NCBI GenBank assembly: GCA_017618215.1
Contig: JAFZUQ010000005.1
Location: 1-39,711 of the forward strand
Direction: 5' to 3'
DNA length: 39,711 bases
From: Elusimicrobiaceae bacterium
GTDB taxonomy: Bacteria > Elusimicrobiota > Elusimicrobia > Elusimicrobiales > Elusimicrobiaceae
In this document: positions 1-7,826 of the stretch, one piece after another
How the letters are laid out: each line of letters opens with the position of its first letter
How positions within the stretch are numbered: position 1 is the first letter of the stretch
Translations under genes and position numbers: made by a program
The notes under the pieces: model-generated
What the model was told of the DNA's origin: nothing
Seen by the model: only the letters and a program-made list of their open reading frames with translations
The model's database searches: none

Positions 1-28
1 CCTGTCCTGTCCTGTCCTGTCCTGTCCT
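1..28. repeat. CCTGT pentanucleotide tandem repeat (cut by window edge)
   Basis: Five perfect copies of CCTGT followed by a partial CCT begin at base 1, so the tract probably continues to the left. It lies in the non-coding stretch downstream of tsf. Five-base tracts are prone to slipped-strand mispairing, but no open reading frame is seen to run into it here. Its extent and role cannot be judged from this window. Confidence 0.8.
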
Positions 29-144
29 AACCCTATTTTCTAGCATATTTTGACCTCGAGTTCAAATTGTTTGTAAAAAATAAAACTCTTTTTAACAGTA
101 TATCATTTTTTAGAATTAAAGGAATAATTTTATCCCCCATCCGT

Positions 145-195
145 CTTGCGCAAAAGGCCGCGCAAGCCACCCTCCGCCCGCCATGCGGGTGAGGG
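145..195. other. GC-rich double hairpin in AT-rich intergenic DNA
   Basis: Two inverted repeats lie side by side. The first is CTTGCGC (145-151) with GCGCAAG (160-166) around an 8-base loop. The second is CCCTC-CG-CCCGC (170-181) with GCGGG-T-GAGGG (185-195) around a 3-base loop. The surrounding bases are strongly AT-rich, so the block stands out in composition. Neither stem is followed by a T-run, so they do not look like intrinsic terminators. It could be a small structured RNA, a REP-like dispersed repeat or a processing element downstream of tsf; I cannot choose. The rest of 1-265, other than this block, the pentamer tract and the terminator, shows nothing I recognise. Confidence 0.5.
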
Positions 196-213
196 CAATA
201 AAGATTTCCTTAT

Positions 214-246
214 AAAAAAACCCCTCGGCGAAAACCGAGGGGTTTT
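214..246 (-). terminator. Rho-independent terminator of the rpsB-tsf unit
   Basis: A perfect 8-bp stem, CCCCTCGG (221-228) with CCGAGGGG (235-242), closes a 6-base loop. On the minus strand it is followed by seven U residues (complement of the A-run at 214-220). It begins about 20 bases past the tsf stop. A shorter TTTT (243-246) on the other side could give weak bidirectional activity. Confidence 0.9.
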
Positions 247-265
247 GAAGTCCTAAATTCTAAAA

Positions 266-1111
266 TTAGAAGCGGACAAAGCGGACAACTTTAACTTCCG
301 CACCGTTTTTCTTGCCGGTTTCGGCAATCAAATCGCGTACTGAAATTTTGGAGTCCTTAAAATAAGGTTGATCAAGCAAGCAGACGTCCTTGTAGAATTT
401 CTTAATTCTGCCGGGGATCATCTTTTCAATTGCTGCTTGAGGTTTACCTTCGTTCTTTGCTTGTGTTAAGGCGATTTCCTTTTCCTTCTCAACTACTTCG
501 GCGGGAACATCAGCCTCGTCCAAATATTGTGCAACCATACCGACGGCTTGCATGGAAAGATCTTTTGCAAATTTCATCATTTCTTCTTTCTTTGAACCGT
601 CGCAAGCACCGTTTGATTTGCAAGCAAGTTCCACGAGAGCGGCTTTTTTGTTGTCGGAGTGCAAGTAGTAATTCATTAAGCAGCTGTCTTTACCTAAAGT
701 CCAGCAAATGGCCTTTGTAAAGGAAACATTTTCCCCAAATTTCGGGGCAAGTTCTTGAATCATTGATTGGATGTTTGCATCTTGTGTATAATCTGCAACA
801 GTCGGGTTTGCAAGCATATAGTCTGCAATTTTATCGACTAAGGCAATAAAATCCGGGGTTTTGGCAACGAAGTCAGTTTCGCAACCAAGATATGCCATAG
901 CAACGGTTTTACCGTCGGCAGAAGTCTTGATTGAGATTCTTCCTTCTTTAGTTTCGCGGCCTGCGCGTTTTGCCATATCGGCTAAACCTTTTTTGCGAAG
1001 GTAAGTAACAGCGGCTTCAACGTCATTATTGTTTTGTGCCAATGCTTCCTTGCAAGCACCGAGGCCGGCGCCGGTCTTTTCCCTTAAAATTTTGATTTGT
1101 TCAAGTGACAT
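266..1111 (-). CDS. tsf: Elongation factor Ts
   Basis: EF-Ts is the guanine nucleotide exchange factor that recycles EF-Tu during translation. The 281-residue product has the N-terminal UBA-like domain (about 1-55, with the LREKTGAGLGACKEAL signature) and the core TDFV motif near residue 80 that contacts EF-Tu. The C-terminal part ends in a basic, Val/Phe-rich tail. Length is normal for the family. The central region is unusually rich in cysteine, but the core elements are present. It starts 10 bases after the rpsB stop, the classic rpsB-tsf order, with an AAGGAG-like site just upstream, and is followed by a strong terminator. Confidence 0.97.
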   Translation of the reverse strand: MSLEQIKILREKTGAGLGACKEALAQNNNDVEAAVTYLRKKGLADMAKRAGRETKEGRISIKTSADGKTVAMAYLGCETDFVAKTPDFIALVDKIADYMLANPTVADYTQDANIQSMIQELAPKFGENVSFTKAICWTLGKDSCLMNYYLHSDNKKAALVELACKSNGACDGSKKEEMMKFAKDLSMQAVGMVAQYLDEADVPAEVVEKEKEIALTQAKNEGKPQAAIEKMIPGRIKKFYKDVCLLDQPYFKDSKISVRDLIAETGKKNGAEVKVVRFVRF

Positions 1112-1121
1112 TTTCTACTCC

Positions 1122-2039
1122 TTATTTTTTGAGCTTAGAGGCAAGGGCTTCTTTTTTGGCCTTTTTTTCTTCGCGGCCGTGGGCCTTTACTTCAGGTTCA
1201 AGTTCTTCTTCTTCCTCTAAGGTTTCTTCGGTAATATCTGCACCGATGGCCTTTTTAAATGCTTCTGCAAGAACAGGGTTTTCAACTTCTTTTTCTTCAA
1301 CTTGTTCTTCTGCAGGGGCTGCGGCTTCAGCACCTTCTGCGGTTACTACGCCGTTTGCTTCGTTGCGGCCTTCGATAATGGAATCAGCAATTGCAGCGCA
1401 GAATAATTTGATTGCGCGTGCTGCGTCATCATTACCCGGTATTGGTACATCAATATTGTCCGGATCGCAGTTTGTATCGCAAACGCCGACGACGGTAATG
1501 CCTAAAGTTTTTGCTTCGCGGACTGCGCCTTGTGTATCCATCGGGTCAATTACGAAGAGGATATTCGGCAAAGTGCGCATATCGCGGATGCCGCCCAAAA
1601 GTTTTTTGAGGCGGTTCATTTCTTTTGTTAAGCGGGAAGATTCTTTTTTGGAAATTGCTTTCAAAACGCCTTCTGCTTCCCATTTTTCAAGTTCGGTTAA
1701 TCTTTCAACAGATTTGCGGACTGTTTGGAAATTGGTTAAAGTTCCGCCGAGCCACTTTTCACTGATGCAAGGGCAATTTGCTCTTTCGGCTTCAACTTTG
1801 ATTACATCTTGTGCTTGTTTTTTGGTGCCTACAAATAAAAATTTTGCACCTTTTTTTGATTCTTCTTTGACAAAAGCGCAAGCCTTTTTAAGTTCGCGTG
1901 CGGTTTTTTGCAAGTCAAGAATATGGACACCATTTCTTTCACCGAAGATATAGCGCCCCATTTTGGGATTCCAGCGTGAAGTTTGATGGCCGAAGTGGAC
2001 ACCCGCTTCAAGCATGGCTTTCATTGATACATTACTCAT
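1122..2039 (-). CDS. rpsB: 30S ribosomal protein S2
   Basis: S2 is a structural protein of the small ribosomal subunit, bound near S1 at the mRNA exit region. The 305-residue product opens with the family-typical [20 protein letters not shown] and keeps FVGTKKQAQ and WLGGTLTNF. Bacterial S2 is usually about 240-260 residues. Here a low-complexity acidic and then Lys-rich tail runs from about residue 232 to the end, adding roughly 60-70 residues. An AAGGAG Shine-Dalgarno site lies immediately before the ATG. It is the first gene of the rpsB-tsf unit, with its own promoter and a structured leader. Confidence 0.97.
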   Translation of the reverse strand: MSNVSMKAMLEAGVHFGHQTSRWNPKMGRYIFGERNGVHILDLQKTARELKKACAFVKEESKKGAKFLFVGTKKQAQDVIKVEAERANCPCISEKWLGGTLTNFQTVRKSVERLTELEKWEAEGVLKAISKKESSRLTKEMNRLKKLLGGIRDMRTLPNILFVIDPMDTQGAVREAKTLGITVVGVCDTNCDPDNIDVPIPGNDDAARAIKLFCAAIADSIIEGRNEANGVVTAEGAEAAAPAEEQVEEKEVENPVLAEAFKKAIGADITEETLEEEEELEPEVKAHGREEKKAKKEALASKLKK

Positions 2040-2160
2040 TTTTTCTCCTTGTAAGCAACGCCCTAAATTTGGATAGAGGATACCCAGAGTGAGCGTTTAC
2101 TTTTGGCAGTTTATCGGGGCATTTGATTTACGAACTTTTTTCGCCCCTCCAATACTGCGT
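2040..2160 (-). promoter_or_regulatory. Structured 5' leader of rpsB (candidate autoregulatory S2 leader)
   Basis: The promoter at 2167-2195 predicts a transcript start near 2160, leaving about 120 nt before the rpsB ATG. On the minus strand the leader has GGGGC pairing with GCCCC around a loop of about 20 nt (plus 2118-2147). A second long-range pairing, GUAAACGC with GCGUUGCUUAC (plus 2051-2100), ends next to the AAGGAG ribosome site. Several bacterial phyla regulate rpsB by binding of S2 to its own leader. The structure is seen here, but the regulatory role is inferred, and I cannot match it to a named leader family. Confidence 0.5.
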
Positions 2161-2166
2161 ACTTAT

Positions 2167-2195
2167 ATTATAGCAAATTAGTATTGACTTGTCAG
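2167..2195 (-). promoter_or_regulatory. Sigma-70-type promoter of rpsB-tsf
   Basis: On the minus strand, CTGACA (2190-2195) is separated by 17 bases from a consensus TATAAT (2167-2172). The -10 is preceded by TGC, an extended -10. This is the strongest promoter-like sequence in the window, as expected for ribosomal protein genes. Confidence 0.85.
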
Positions 2196-2212
2196 TATTT
2201 TGTTAGAAGTGG

Positions 2213-2254
2213 TTACACCAAAAATATGCCGCTTTCGTAAATAGGAAGTTGCTT
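2213..2254 (-). pseudogene. Fossil 3' end of an M29-type aminopeptidase gene
   Basis: Just past the stop of the HExxH peptidase, the minus strand encodes KQLPIYESGIFLV-stop in a frame with no start. The intact M29 aminopeptidase upstream ends KHLTIYESGIFLI-stop. That is 10 of 13 residues identical, and about 33 of 42 bases identical, including an uninterrupted 14-base block. The simplest reading is that a second aminopeptidase copy once lay here and only its last codons survive. A gene-conversion or tandem-duplication scar is the alternative. It has no coding capacity of its own. Confidence 0.7.
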
Positions 2255-2258
2255 GCAG

Positions 2259-3179
2259 TTAGTTATTTTGAGATACCGATTTTTGTAAAGATTGTTGACC
2301 TAAAAGTTGTAAAGCGTTTCCGTCAAAAACTTTTTTGCGTTTCCAACCGATTAATTTTGCAATATAGTTTTCTTGCTTTTTTAACGTCGGCAAGGCGGCT
2401 GCTTTTTGAAATTCTTGCAAGACAAAAGTTAATGCTTCAACTTTATTTAAGTTGTATTTTTGTTGAACTGTTTCCAAATAACCGCGCATCCATAAATACA
2501 TGGAAGAATAAGTTTTTAAGTATTGCACACGGATTCTTGTTCCATCTTTTCCTTTTCTTTCTTCGGGAGTAAACATTTTTCGGTTTATTAAAGAATTTAC
2601 GGAATACATTTCTTCCGGTTTCAAAGTAAGGGCTCTTTCCTGTTGTTGCTCGTCTACCAAATTTAAAATATAGAAAGGCACATTTTCTGCAAAGCCTTCG
2701 CAAATCGGGAAAATATGAATCCAATCTCCGTGTACGACATGTGCTAATTCATGTACAAGTCCGGCGAAATAAGTGTTTGGACTTAATGTAAAAAAGCGGC
2801 TATCGTCAAAAGCCAAAACTTCAAGCCAATCTACGCCGGTAATACCATATGTGAAACCTGTAATACTTTTAAAGACTTCCCCTTCCGGTAATATGAGAAA
2901 TTGAAAATAGCCCTCTTTTGGCATTGGTATATTTGCAGAAGAAAAAAGTTTAATTATGTCGCTGATCTGGCGAATAAATTCTTTTGCACCTTCTTTTTGA
3001 TATTGTTCACATTCTTCTTGTGTTAAATAAACACGCATATAAGGGGCAATATCAAGTTGTAAAAGAGTAATTCCTTTATATTGTAAAGTTGGCGCTTTGG
3101 AGCATATATTGTTTTCCGCGGTCCACCCTGTTGTTAATAAAAGTAAGCCAAATAAAAAAGTACAAAATAATTTTTTCAT
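2259..3179 (-). CDS. Secreted HExxH zinc peptidase, peptidase MA-like (gluzincin)
   Basis: The 306-residue product begins with a signal peptide (KK, then a Leu-rich core to about residue 20; cleavage probably after WTA). It carries HELAH at 143-147, followed 14 residues later by Glu161 in ICEGFAENV. This HExxH...EGxA arrangement is the zinc-binding layout of peptidase MA-like gluzincins, where the two His and the downstream Glu bind zinc. The rest of the protein is not recognisable to me. It probably acts in the periplasm or outside the cell. It starts 8 bases after the M29 aminopeptidase stop and closes that operon, so a role in peptide degradation is plausible. The substrate is unknown. Confidence 0.75.
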   Translation of the reverse strand: MKKLFCTFLFGLLLLTTGWTAENNICSKAPTLQYKGITLLQLDIAPYMRVYLTQEECEQYQKEGAKEFIRQISDIIKLFSSANIPMPKEGYFQFLILPEGEVFKSITGFTYGITGVDWLEVLAFDDSRFFTLSPNTYFAGLVHELAHVVHGDWIHIFPICEGFAENVPFYILNLVDEQQQERALTLKPEEMYSVNSLINRKMFTPEERKGKDGTRIRVQYLKTYSSMYLWMRGYLETVQQKYNLNKVEALTFVLQEFQKAAALPTLKKQENYIAKLIGWKRKKVFDGNALQLLGQQSLQKSVSQNN

Positions 3180-3187
3180 AAAACCTT

Positions 3188-4375
3188 CTATATCAAAAAT
3201 ATTCCGCTTTCGTAAATTGTCAAGTGCTTGCCGTTCTTTAAAGTCGCGGTAACAAGTTTGTCCTCGGTGTTAACCATATCCCAATGCAAAGCAGAATCGT
3301 TAAAGCCGAGTTTTTGTTTTAGGGCCTTGTTAAGTTTTGCTTGATTGCCGGTAAAAGTATCGGCAAAACTTGCACCGAGCGCAATATGGCTGTTGCCGAA
3401 TTTACCACCGAAATTTTCGTCAAACAAAGTGTCTGCCATAAATTTGTTTATGCGGGAAAAGCGCCTGTCCGTCAAAGAAAATTCGCCGATTTGGCTTGCG
3501 CCTTTATCAAGCGCAATCATTTTTTTAAGGAAGTCCCCCCCAATTTCTGCGGCGGCTTTTACAACGCGCCCGTTTTTAAATTCAAGGTTAATTCCTTTGA
3601 CGTAAGTGCCGTTCCTGAAACTCATCAAATCGCTAAAATAGACACCGCGCGTGCCGCGCCAGTCAGGCGAAGTAAAAATTTCAAAAGAAGGAACATTACA
3701 ACCGCGCGCCGCAATAAATTTGCGTTGCTCGCCCAAACTGATTTCAAGGTCGGCATGTTTTGACTGCAAGCGCAAGGTTTTAATCGGAAGTGCGCTTAAA
3801 CGTTTGGCAATTTCGGCAATTTGATTTGACACTTCCATAAATTTTTTTGCCGGGTTTTTTGCGTCTAAAAAACAGGCTTTTATAACTTGATTTTCATATT
3901 CTTTAATTGTCAAATTTGCTTGGCGCGCCATGCCGGCTGTCGGCACATTTGCAAGCGTCCAACCGAACAAACCTTTTTGTTCGCGTATATCTAAAATTTC
4001 GCGGATTGGCTTCCTTGCAACTGAGGCAAGCGCAATATTTTTAGGGTCAACATCTTTCAAATTTTCCAAATTTTCCGGCGCACGCAAAGCAATTAAACCG
4101 TGTAAATTTTCATTTAAACATTTTTCCCAAGGTGCTTGGAAAGTAAGTTGTGCTTTGCTTGCGGTGGTAAAGAAAGTGCGCGCCATATTTTCGCTTTGAT
4201 AGGGGCGGACTACGACGTTAAAACCCTCTTTTAAAAGTTTTGTGTAGATAGTTTCTGCAAGCGCTAAAGCCGGTGCATCATAGGAAACCAAAATATTATC
4301 GCCCTTCTTAAATTTGCCTGCGCGGGCATTTTTTAAGGCGGAAATTAAAACATCTGCATAGTTATTTAAATTCAT
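3188..4375 (-). CDS. M29-family metallo-aminopeptidase (aminopeptidase T/PepS type)
   Basis: Cytosolic metal-dependent exopeptidase that removes N-terminal residues from peptides. The 395-residue length matches the family. Characteristic M29 blocks are visible in order: NVPSFEIFTSP (metal-ligand Glu), IGEFSLTD (second Glu), DENFGGKFGNSHIALG (His ligand) and ALHWDMV (His and Asp ligands) near the C-terminus. No signal peptide is seen. It starts 8 bases after the thioesterase stop and is followed after 8 bases by the secreted HExxH peptidase. Its last 14 codons are echoed by a fossil copy at 2213-2254. Confidence 0.9.
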   Translation of the reverse strand: MNLNNYADVLISALKNARAGKFKKGDNILVSYDAPALALAETIYTKLLKEGFNVVVRPYQSENMARTFFTTASKAQLTFQAPWEKCLNENLHGLIALRAPENLENLKDVDPKNIALASVARKPIREILDIREQKGLFGWTLANVPTAGMARQANLTIKEYENQVIKACFLDAKNPAKKFMEVSNQIAEIAKRLSALPIKTLRLQSKHADLEISLGEQRKFIAARGCNVPSFEIFTSPDWRGTRGVYFSDLMSFRNGTYVKGINLEFKNGRVVKAAAEIGGDFLKKMIALDKGASQIGEFSLTDRRFSRINKFMADTLFDENFGGKFGNSHIALGASFADTFTGNQAKLNKALKQKLGFNDSALHWDMVNTEDKLVTATLKNGKHLTIYESGIFLI

Positions 4376-4383
4376 AAAACCTC

Positions 4384-5118
4384 TTATTTAAAGCGGGCAA
4401 AAACAGCGCTAGCCTCTTTGCCCTCTTGATTTGTTGAAATATACCAAAAGCAATTTTCTTCGTCAGCCTTATAAGCGTTTACAGTTATTGTATCGCCCAA
4501 AGCAATTTCTTTTTTAAAATACACCACGATGTCTGTTAAAGTTTTGTTTTCCAAAAATTCTTTTGGTGTTGCTTGCAAAGCCCAAGAAGTAAAATGCTGA
4601 TTATTGACGTGATTATTAACATCAATGTCTTCAAGCCTTGTTGAGACTTGGCAAGAATTTACTGCTTGTTTTCCTTCAAAAGAAGGAACCCTTACAAAAT
4701 TTTGCTCTAATGCTTCTTCGGTAGCGGTTGTTGGGTGGCCGTCCAAAATGAATTGCGGGATACGCATAAGGCGGCGGCTTATAAGGTCAATTATCACCCA
4801 CTCGGTTGTGCCTTTGGCGATAATGTTCCCCTCTTTATCGTACATTATAAAATCACGTCTTGAGGTGATTTTTGAGGCGCTTACAATCCAAGTTTTGACT
4901 TTGACAATATCGCACCATTTTAAAGAACGAACAAATTGCATTTGCAATTTTGTTAAGACCCACGCTATGTGTTGCGGAGTTAAGGCCTTGAACCCGAAGC
5001 CGAGTTTATCAGCCTCAAGGCAGGCGGCTTCCTGAAAGAAATTTTGTAACCCCCACGGTGTTAATTCGTGTTTTGAATTGTATTCGTAATGACGAACGTT
5101 AAAGATCATTTCTAACAT
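4384..5118 (-). CDS. Acyl-ACP thioesterase (FatA/FatB-type double hotdog)
   Basis: Hydrolyses acyl-ACP to release free fatty acid from type II fatty acid synthesis. The 244-residue length is normal for bacterial members. The first hotdog half has the YEYNSKHELTPWGLQNFFQEAA helix region and the WVL...R (about 50-62) segment. The second half contains DIDVNNHVNN (about 166-175), which holds the catalytic Asn and His of the FatA/FatB family. It sits 21 bases after the pseudopilin-like gene and 8 bases before the M29 aminopeptidase. Its biochemical partners are not in this operon, so the context does not explain its role further. Confidence 0.88.
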   Translation of the reverse strand: MLEMIFNVRHYEYNSKHELTPWGLQNFFQEAACLEADKLGFGFKALTPQHIAWVLTKLQMQFVRSLKWCDIVKVKTWIVSASKITSRRDFIMYDKEGNIIAKGTTEWVIIDLISRRLMRIPQFILDGHPTTATEEALEQNFVRVPSFEGKQAVNSCQVSTRLEDIDVNNHVNNQHFTSWALQATPKEFLENKTLTDIVVYFKKEIALGDTITVNAYKADEENCFWYISTNQEGKEASAVFARFK

Positions 5119-5139
5119 AATTTTCCTGTAAATTCTTTT

Positions 5140-6279
5140 CTAACATTTTGTTGCGAATTTGGGGCATTTGCATTTTGGTGAATCTTCCGGGCAATAATAA
5201 CCATGGCAGCAAGAGCCTTCTTCGTAAATACCATTACAAGTTTGAGGAACATTTGCGATACATTTGCCACCCTTTTTTACAGTAATGTTTTGGCAAACAT
5301 CGGTTGCATTAGCCTCACAAACACCACCGGACCAAACTGTAGCTTCATTACAGGATTTATTTGCATATCCCCTGCAAATACCATCTTCATTTATGGTAGC
5401 CTTATTACAAGCTAAAGTGTTTGACCCGACGGCAAGGCAAAGACCGTCTTTGTTTATTGTTACATTTTGGCAACCATAATTACCGGAATAATCATCATTT
5501 ACTAAACACGTTGAAGCTTTGTTTATCTGGACAGAATGACAGGCAGTTTCCGTATGTGCTAAACAATTACCGCCCTTCAATTTACTTCGCACACATCCAA
5601 AAGAAGATTTCCCATCACAAATGGCATCTTTGAAAATTATTGAATTTTGGCAACCGCTTGGCTTTGTTGCGATACAAGAAGCACCTTCCAGAACTTTTAC
5701 ATTTTCCGTATCTTTATAACCGCAGAAGATGTCTTTCCCTTTTGTTTTCCAAGGCATTTTAATGGCAAGGCACCTATCCTTTTCATTTATATAACAATAG
5801 TTATTTATATTGGACCAGAACATTTCGGCTTCTTTACAGACACTTTTTGATACGGGATTTATGTTCTTACATATGTAATGGTCATGCGGAGCACAGCTAA
5901 AAGAAGAATTTTCATAATCGTAATAAATTATATATTCTCTTCCGTTCCGTATACCTAAAATGCCTGTATCTGCCAGAACTAAAGAAAAATCGTCTGTTTC
6001 TGCATAATCATATTCAAAATCTTTGCCATGTTTATCTCTTAATTGTAAGTCTAAATTTTTGAAATCGTGGGTATAGCGACCGTTTGACATTTCGTAATTT
6101 TTTTGTGCTTTAGCTATTTGTTGCATAGTGTCATGAGTATCAGACATTTTCATTCTTTCCACAACTCTCATAAAATAAGGATGCATAAGAATTAGGGCAA
6201 TTATTACAATTGCGGTAACTATTACTGATTTATCCGTTAAAAAAACTAAACAACGTATTAGCAGTTCCTTATATTTCAT
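5140..6279 (-). CDS. Pseudopilin-like protein with Cys-rich repeat domain
   Basis: The 379-residue product has an N-terminal transmembrane helix (about 18-36) running into an amphipathic helix with the pilin-like pattern MQQIAKAQKNYEMSNGRYT. That pattern is typical of type IV pilin/pseudopilin N-termini. The usual GFTLIE prepilin peptidase site is not visible, so processing is doubtful. From about residue 130 I count 28 cysteines. The stretch from about 205 has eight imperfect repeats of 18-23 residues with the form C-x(3-11)-C-x(2)-hydrophobic-x-hydrophobic-x(2)-G-x-C. It is probably a disulfide-stabilised extracytoplasmic solenoid. The start at 6279 is chosen because AGAGGA lies 6 bases before this ATG; an in-frame ATG 7 codons upstream has no such site. 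Function unknown. Confidence 0.75.
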   Translation of the reverse strand: MKYKELLIRCLVFLTDKSVIVTAIVIIALILMHPYFMRVVERMKMSDTHDTMQQIAKAQKNYEMSNGRYTHDFKNLDLQLRDKHGKDFEYDYAETDDFSLVLADTGILGIRNGREYIIYYDYENSSFSCAPHDHYICKNINPVSKSVCKEAEMFWSNINNYCYINEKDRCLAIKMPWKTKGKDIFCGYKDTENVKVLEGASCIATKPSGCQNSIIFKDAICDGKSSFGCVRSKLKGGNCLAHTETACHSVQINKASTCLVNDDYSGNYGCQNVTINKDGLCLAVGSNTLACNKATINEDGICRGYANKSCNEATVWSGGVCEANATDVCQNITVKKGGKCIANVPQTCNGIYEEGSCCHGYYCPEDSPKCKCPKFATKC

Positions 6280-6314
6280 AATATTCCTCTGGTAATACAT
6301 TAAAACCCCAATAA

Positions 6315-6343
6315 ATTATATAAAATTGACTCAAAATAAGCAA
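6315..6343 (-). promoter_or_regulatory. Promoter of the pseudopilin-thioesterase-peptidase unit
   Basis: On the minus strand, TTGCTT (6338-6343) lies 17 bases from a consensus TATAAT (6315-6320). This is about 36 bases before the pseudopilin start and lies in the short gap after trxB, so the four genes downstream can be expressed independently of the trxB unit. Confidence 0.7.
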
Positions 6344-6350
6344 AGGAATT

Positions 6351-7277
6351 TTACTTTATTTGATTTATATAATTTATAATCTCAATTGCCGCTTTTGCGC
6401 CACTTCCGGCGGCTACTATTGCTTGACGGTAAATAGGGTCTTGGCAATCACCTGCGGCAAAGAGGCCTTCAATATTTGTGCGGTGTTTGTTATCTACTGC
6501 GATATGGCCTGTTTCGGTTAATTTAACACCGCTGTCTGCTAAAAATTTTGTTTGGGGTATTGAACCTATTGCCACAAAAACACCTTGGACTTCCAAAGTT
6601 TTTATTTCTTTAGTTTCGGGGTTTTGGAGTTCTATTCCGGTTACTTTTGTATCACCTAAAAGTTTTGTGGTAACTGCCGGAATAACAAATTCGATTTTGG
6701 GGTTGCTTTGAGCTTTTTTGATTGTAATTTCATCAGCCCTAAAACCTGCACGACGGTGAATTAAATAAACTTTTTGGCAGAAATTAGTCAAAAATAAAGC
6801 ATCTTCAAAAGCAGTATTGCCACCGCCGATAATGGCAACGGTTTTGCCTTTAAAGAAAAACCCATCGCAAGTAGCACAGGCAGAAAGGCCGTGATTTTTA
6901 AATTTATTTTCCCCTTCCACGTTTAACCATCTGGCTGTGGCACCTGTTGCTGCTAAAACTGCATAAGAAGAAATAATTTCCCCCCCTTCAAGTTCGGTAA
7001 GCATTTTTTTACCTTCTTTTTTTACAGAAACTGCAGTTTTTTGTAAAATTTCTGCACCAAGGCGCTTACATTGTTTGTGCATTTTATCCATTAATTCAAA
7101 ACCGTTTACAGGGTCAATAAAACCGGCATAATTTTCTACTTCACTAGTTTGAACAAGTTGCCCACCAAAATTTTTGCCACCTAGCATTAGCGTTTTAAAA
7201 CCTGCACGTGTTGTATATAAAGCTGCGCTGCAAGCTGCAGGGCCTGAACCTATAATTAAAACATCCGTTTCCGTCAT
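6351..7277 (-). CDS. trxB: Thioredoxin reductase
   Basis: FAD/NADPH-dependent reduction of thioredoxin in the cytosol. The 308-residue product is the normal low-molecular-weight form. It has an FAD-binding GSGPAACSAALYTTRAG near residue 10, the redox-active CATC (134-137), an NADPH-binding GGGNTAFEDA near 150, HRRAGFRA near 175 and the C-terminal FAD motif LFAAGDC. The start overlaps the maf stop by 4 bases (ATGA). It is the last gene of the long yajC-to-trxB unit. A related ferredoxin/flavodoxin-type reductase is possible, but the CATC site fits TrxB best. Confidence 0.95.
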   Translation of the reverse strand: MTETDVLIIGSGPAACSAALYTTRAGFKTLMLGGKNFGGQLVQTSEVENYAGFIDPVNGFELMDKMHKQCKRLGAEILQKTAVSVKKEGKKMLTELEGGEIISSYAVLAATGATARWLNVEGENKFKNHGLSACATCDGFFFKGKTVAIIGGGNTAFEDALFLTNFCQKVYLIHRRAGFRADEITIKKAQSNPKIEFVIPAVTTKLLGDTKVTGIELQNPETKEIKTLEVQGVFVAIGSIPQTKFLADSGVKLTETGHIAVDNKHRTNIEGLFAAGDCQDPIYRQAIVAAGSGAKAAIEIINYINQIK

Positions 7278-7825
7278 AAAAACTCCTTTATCATTTCCCT
7301 AAATAATTCTGATGGAAACCCCACCACATTATCATAACTGCCTTTTATTTCTTTAATAAAACAATCATCTTTATCTTGCATGGCGTACGCACCTGCTTTA
7401 TCTAAATTCTTGCTTGAAAGATTTTTTAAAGTTTTTAAATCTAGATTACGTGCTTTGCAAAGGGTTTTATCATACCCTACGAGTAATTTGTTTTTGTTTT
7501 TACAAATTAATGCAAGCCCACTGTAAACTGACTGCCAAGAATTATTTTCAATTTTTAAAAGTTTTAAAGCGTCTTTTTCGTCTTTGGGTTTACCGAGTAT
7601 TTTACCTTTACAATATACTAAAGTATCCCCGCCTATAATAAGAGCGTCCGGATATAAAACCGCGATTGAAAATGCCTTTTTTAAAGCAAGTTCTTGCACT
7701 ATTTTATGGGGTAATTTTTTTGAAGTCGTTTCCTTTATTGTTGGATTAATAACGTCGAATTTATACCCTAATTTTTTTAAAATAGCTTTTCTCCGTGGGG
7801 ACCCGGACGCTAAAATTATACGCAT
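7274..7825 (-). CDS. maf: Maf-family nucleoside triphosphate pyrophosphatase
   Basis: House-cleaning enzyme that hydrolyses non-canonical or excess nucleoside triphosphates to monophosphates. The 183-residue product begins with the diagnostic ASGSPRRKAIL and has GGDT near residue 66. The C-terminal DKDDCFIKEIKGSYDNVVGFP block matches the Maf substrate-binding end. Length is normal. It starts 1 base after the preceding small membrane protein gene and overlaps trxB by 4 bases. Which Maf subclass (dTTP/UTP- or m7GTP-type) it belongs to cannot be decided by eye. Confidence 0.93.
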   Translation of the reverse strand: MRIILASGSPRRKAILKKLGYKFDVINPTIKETTSKKLPHKIVQELALKKAFSIAVLYPDALIIGGDTLVYCKGKILGKPKDEKDALKLLKIENNSWQSVYSGLALICKNKNKLLVGYDKTLCKARNLDLKTLKNLSSKNLDKAGAYAMQDKDDCFIKEIKGSYDNVVGFPSELFREMIKEFL

Positions 7826-7826
7826 T

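Noticed and set aside
1105..1953. A 282-codon plus-strand reading frame opposite rpsB
   Set aside because: It lies wholly antisense to a certain ribosomal protein gene, is Ser/Phe-rich as expected for the complement, and has no ribosome site or recognisable domain.
2200..2230. A terminator after the HExxH peptidase gene
   Set aside because: Only a 4-bp TGGT/ACCA stem is present and it has no U-tail, so read-through towards rpsB remains possible.
3341..3763. A 140-codon plus-strand frame opposite the M29 aminopeptidase
   Set aside because: It is a shadow of the conserved M29 gene, with no promoter or ribosome site.
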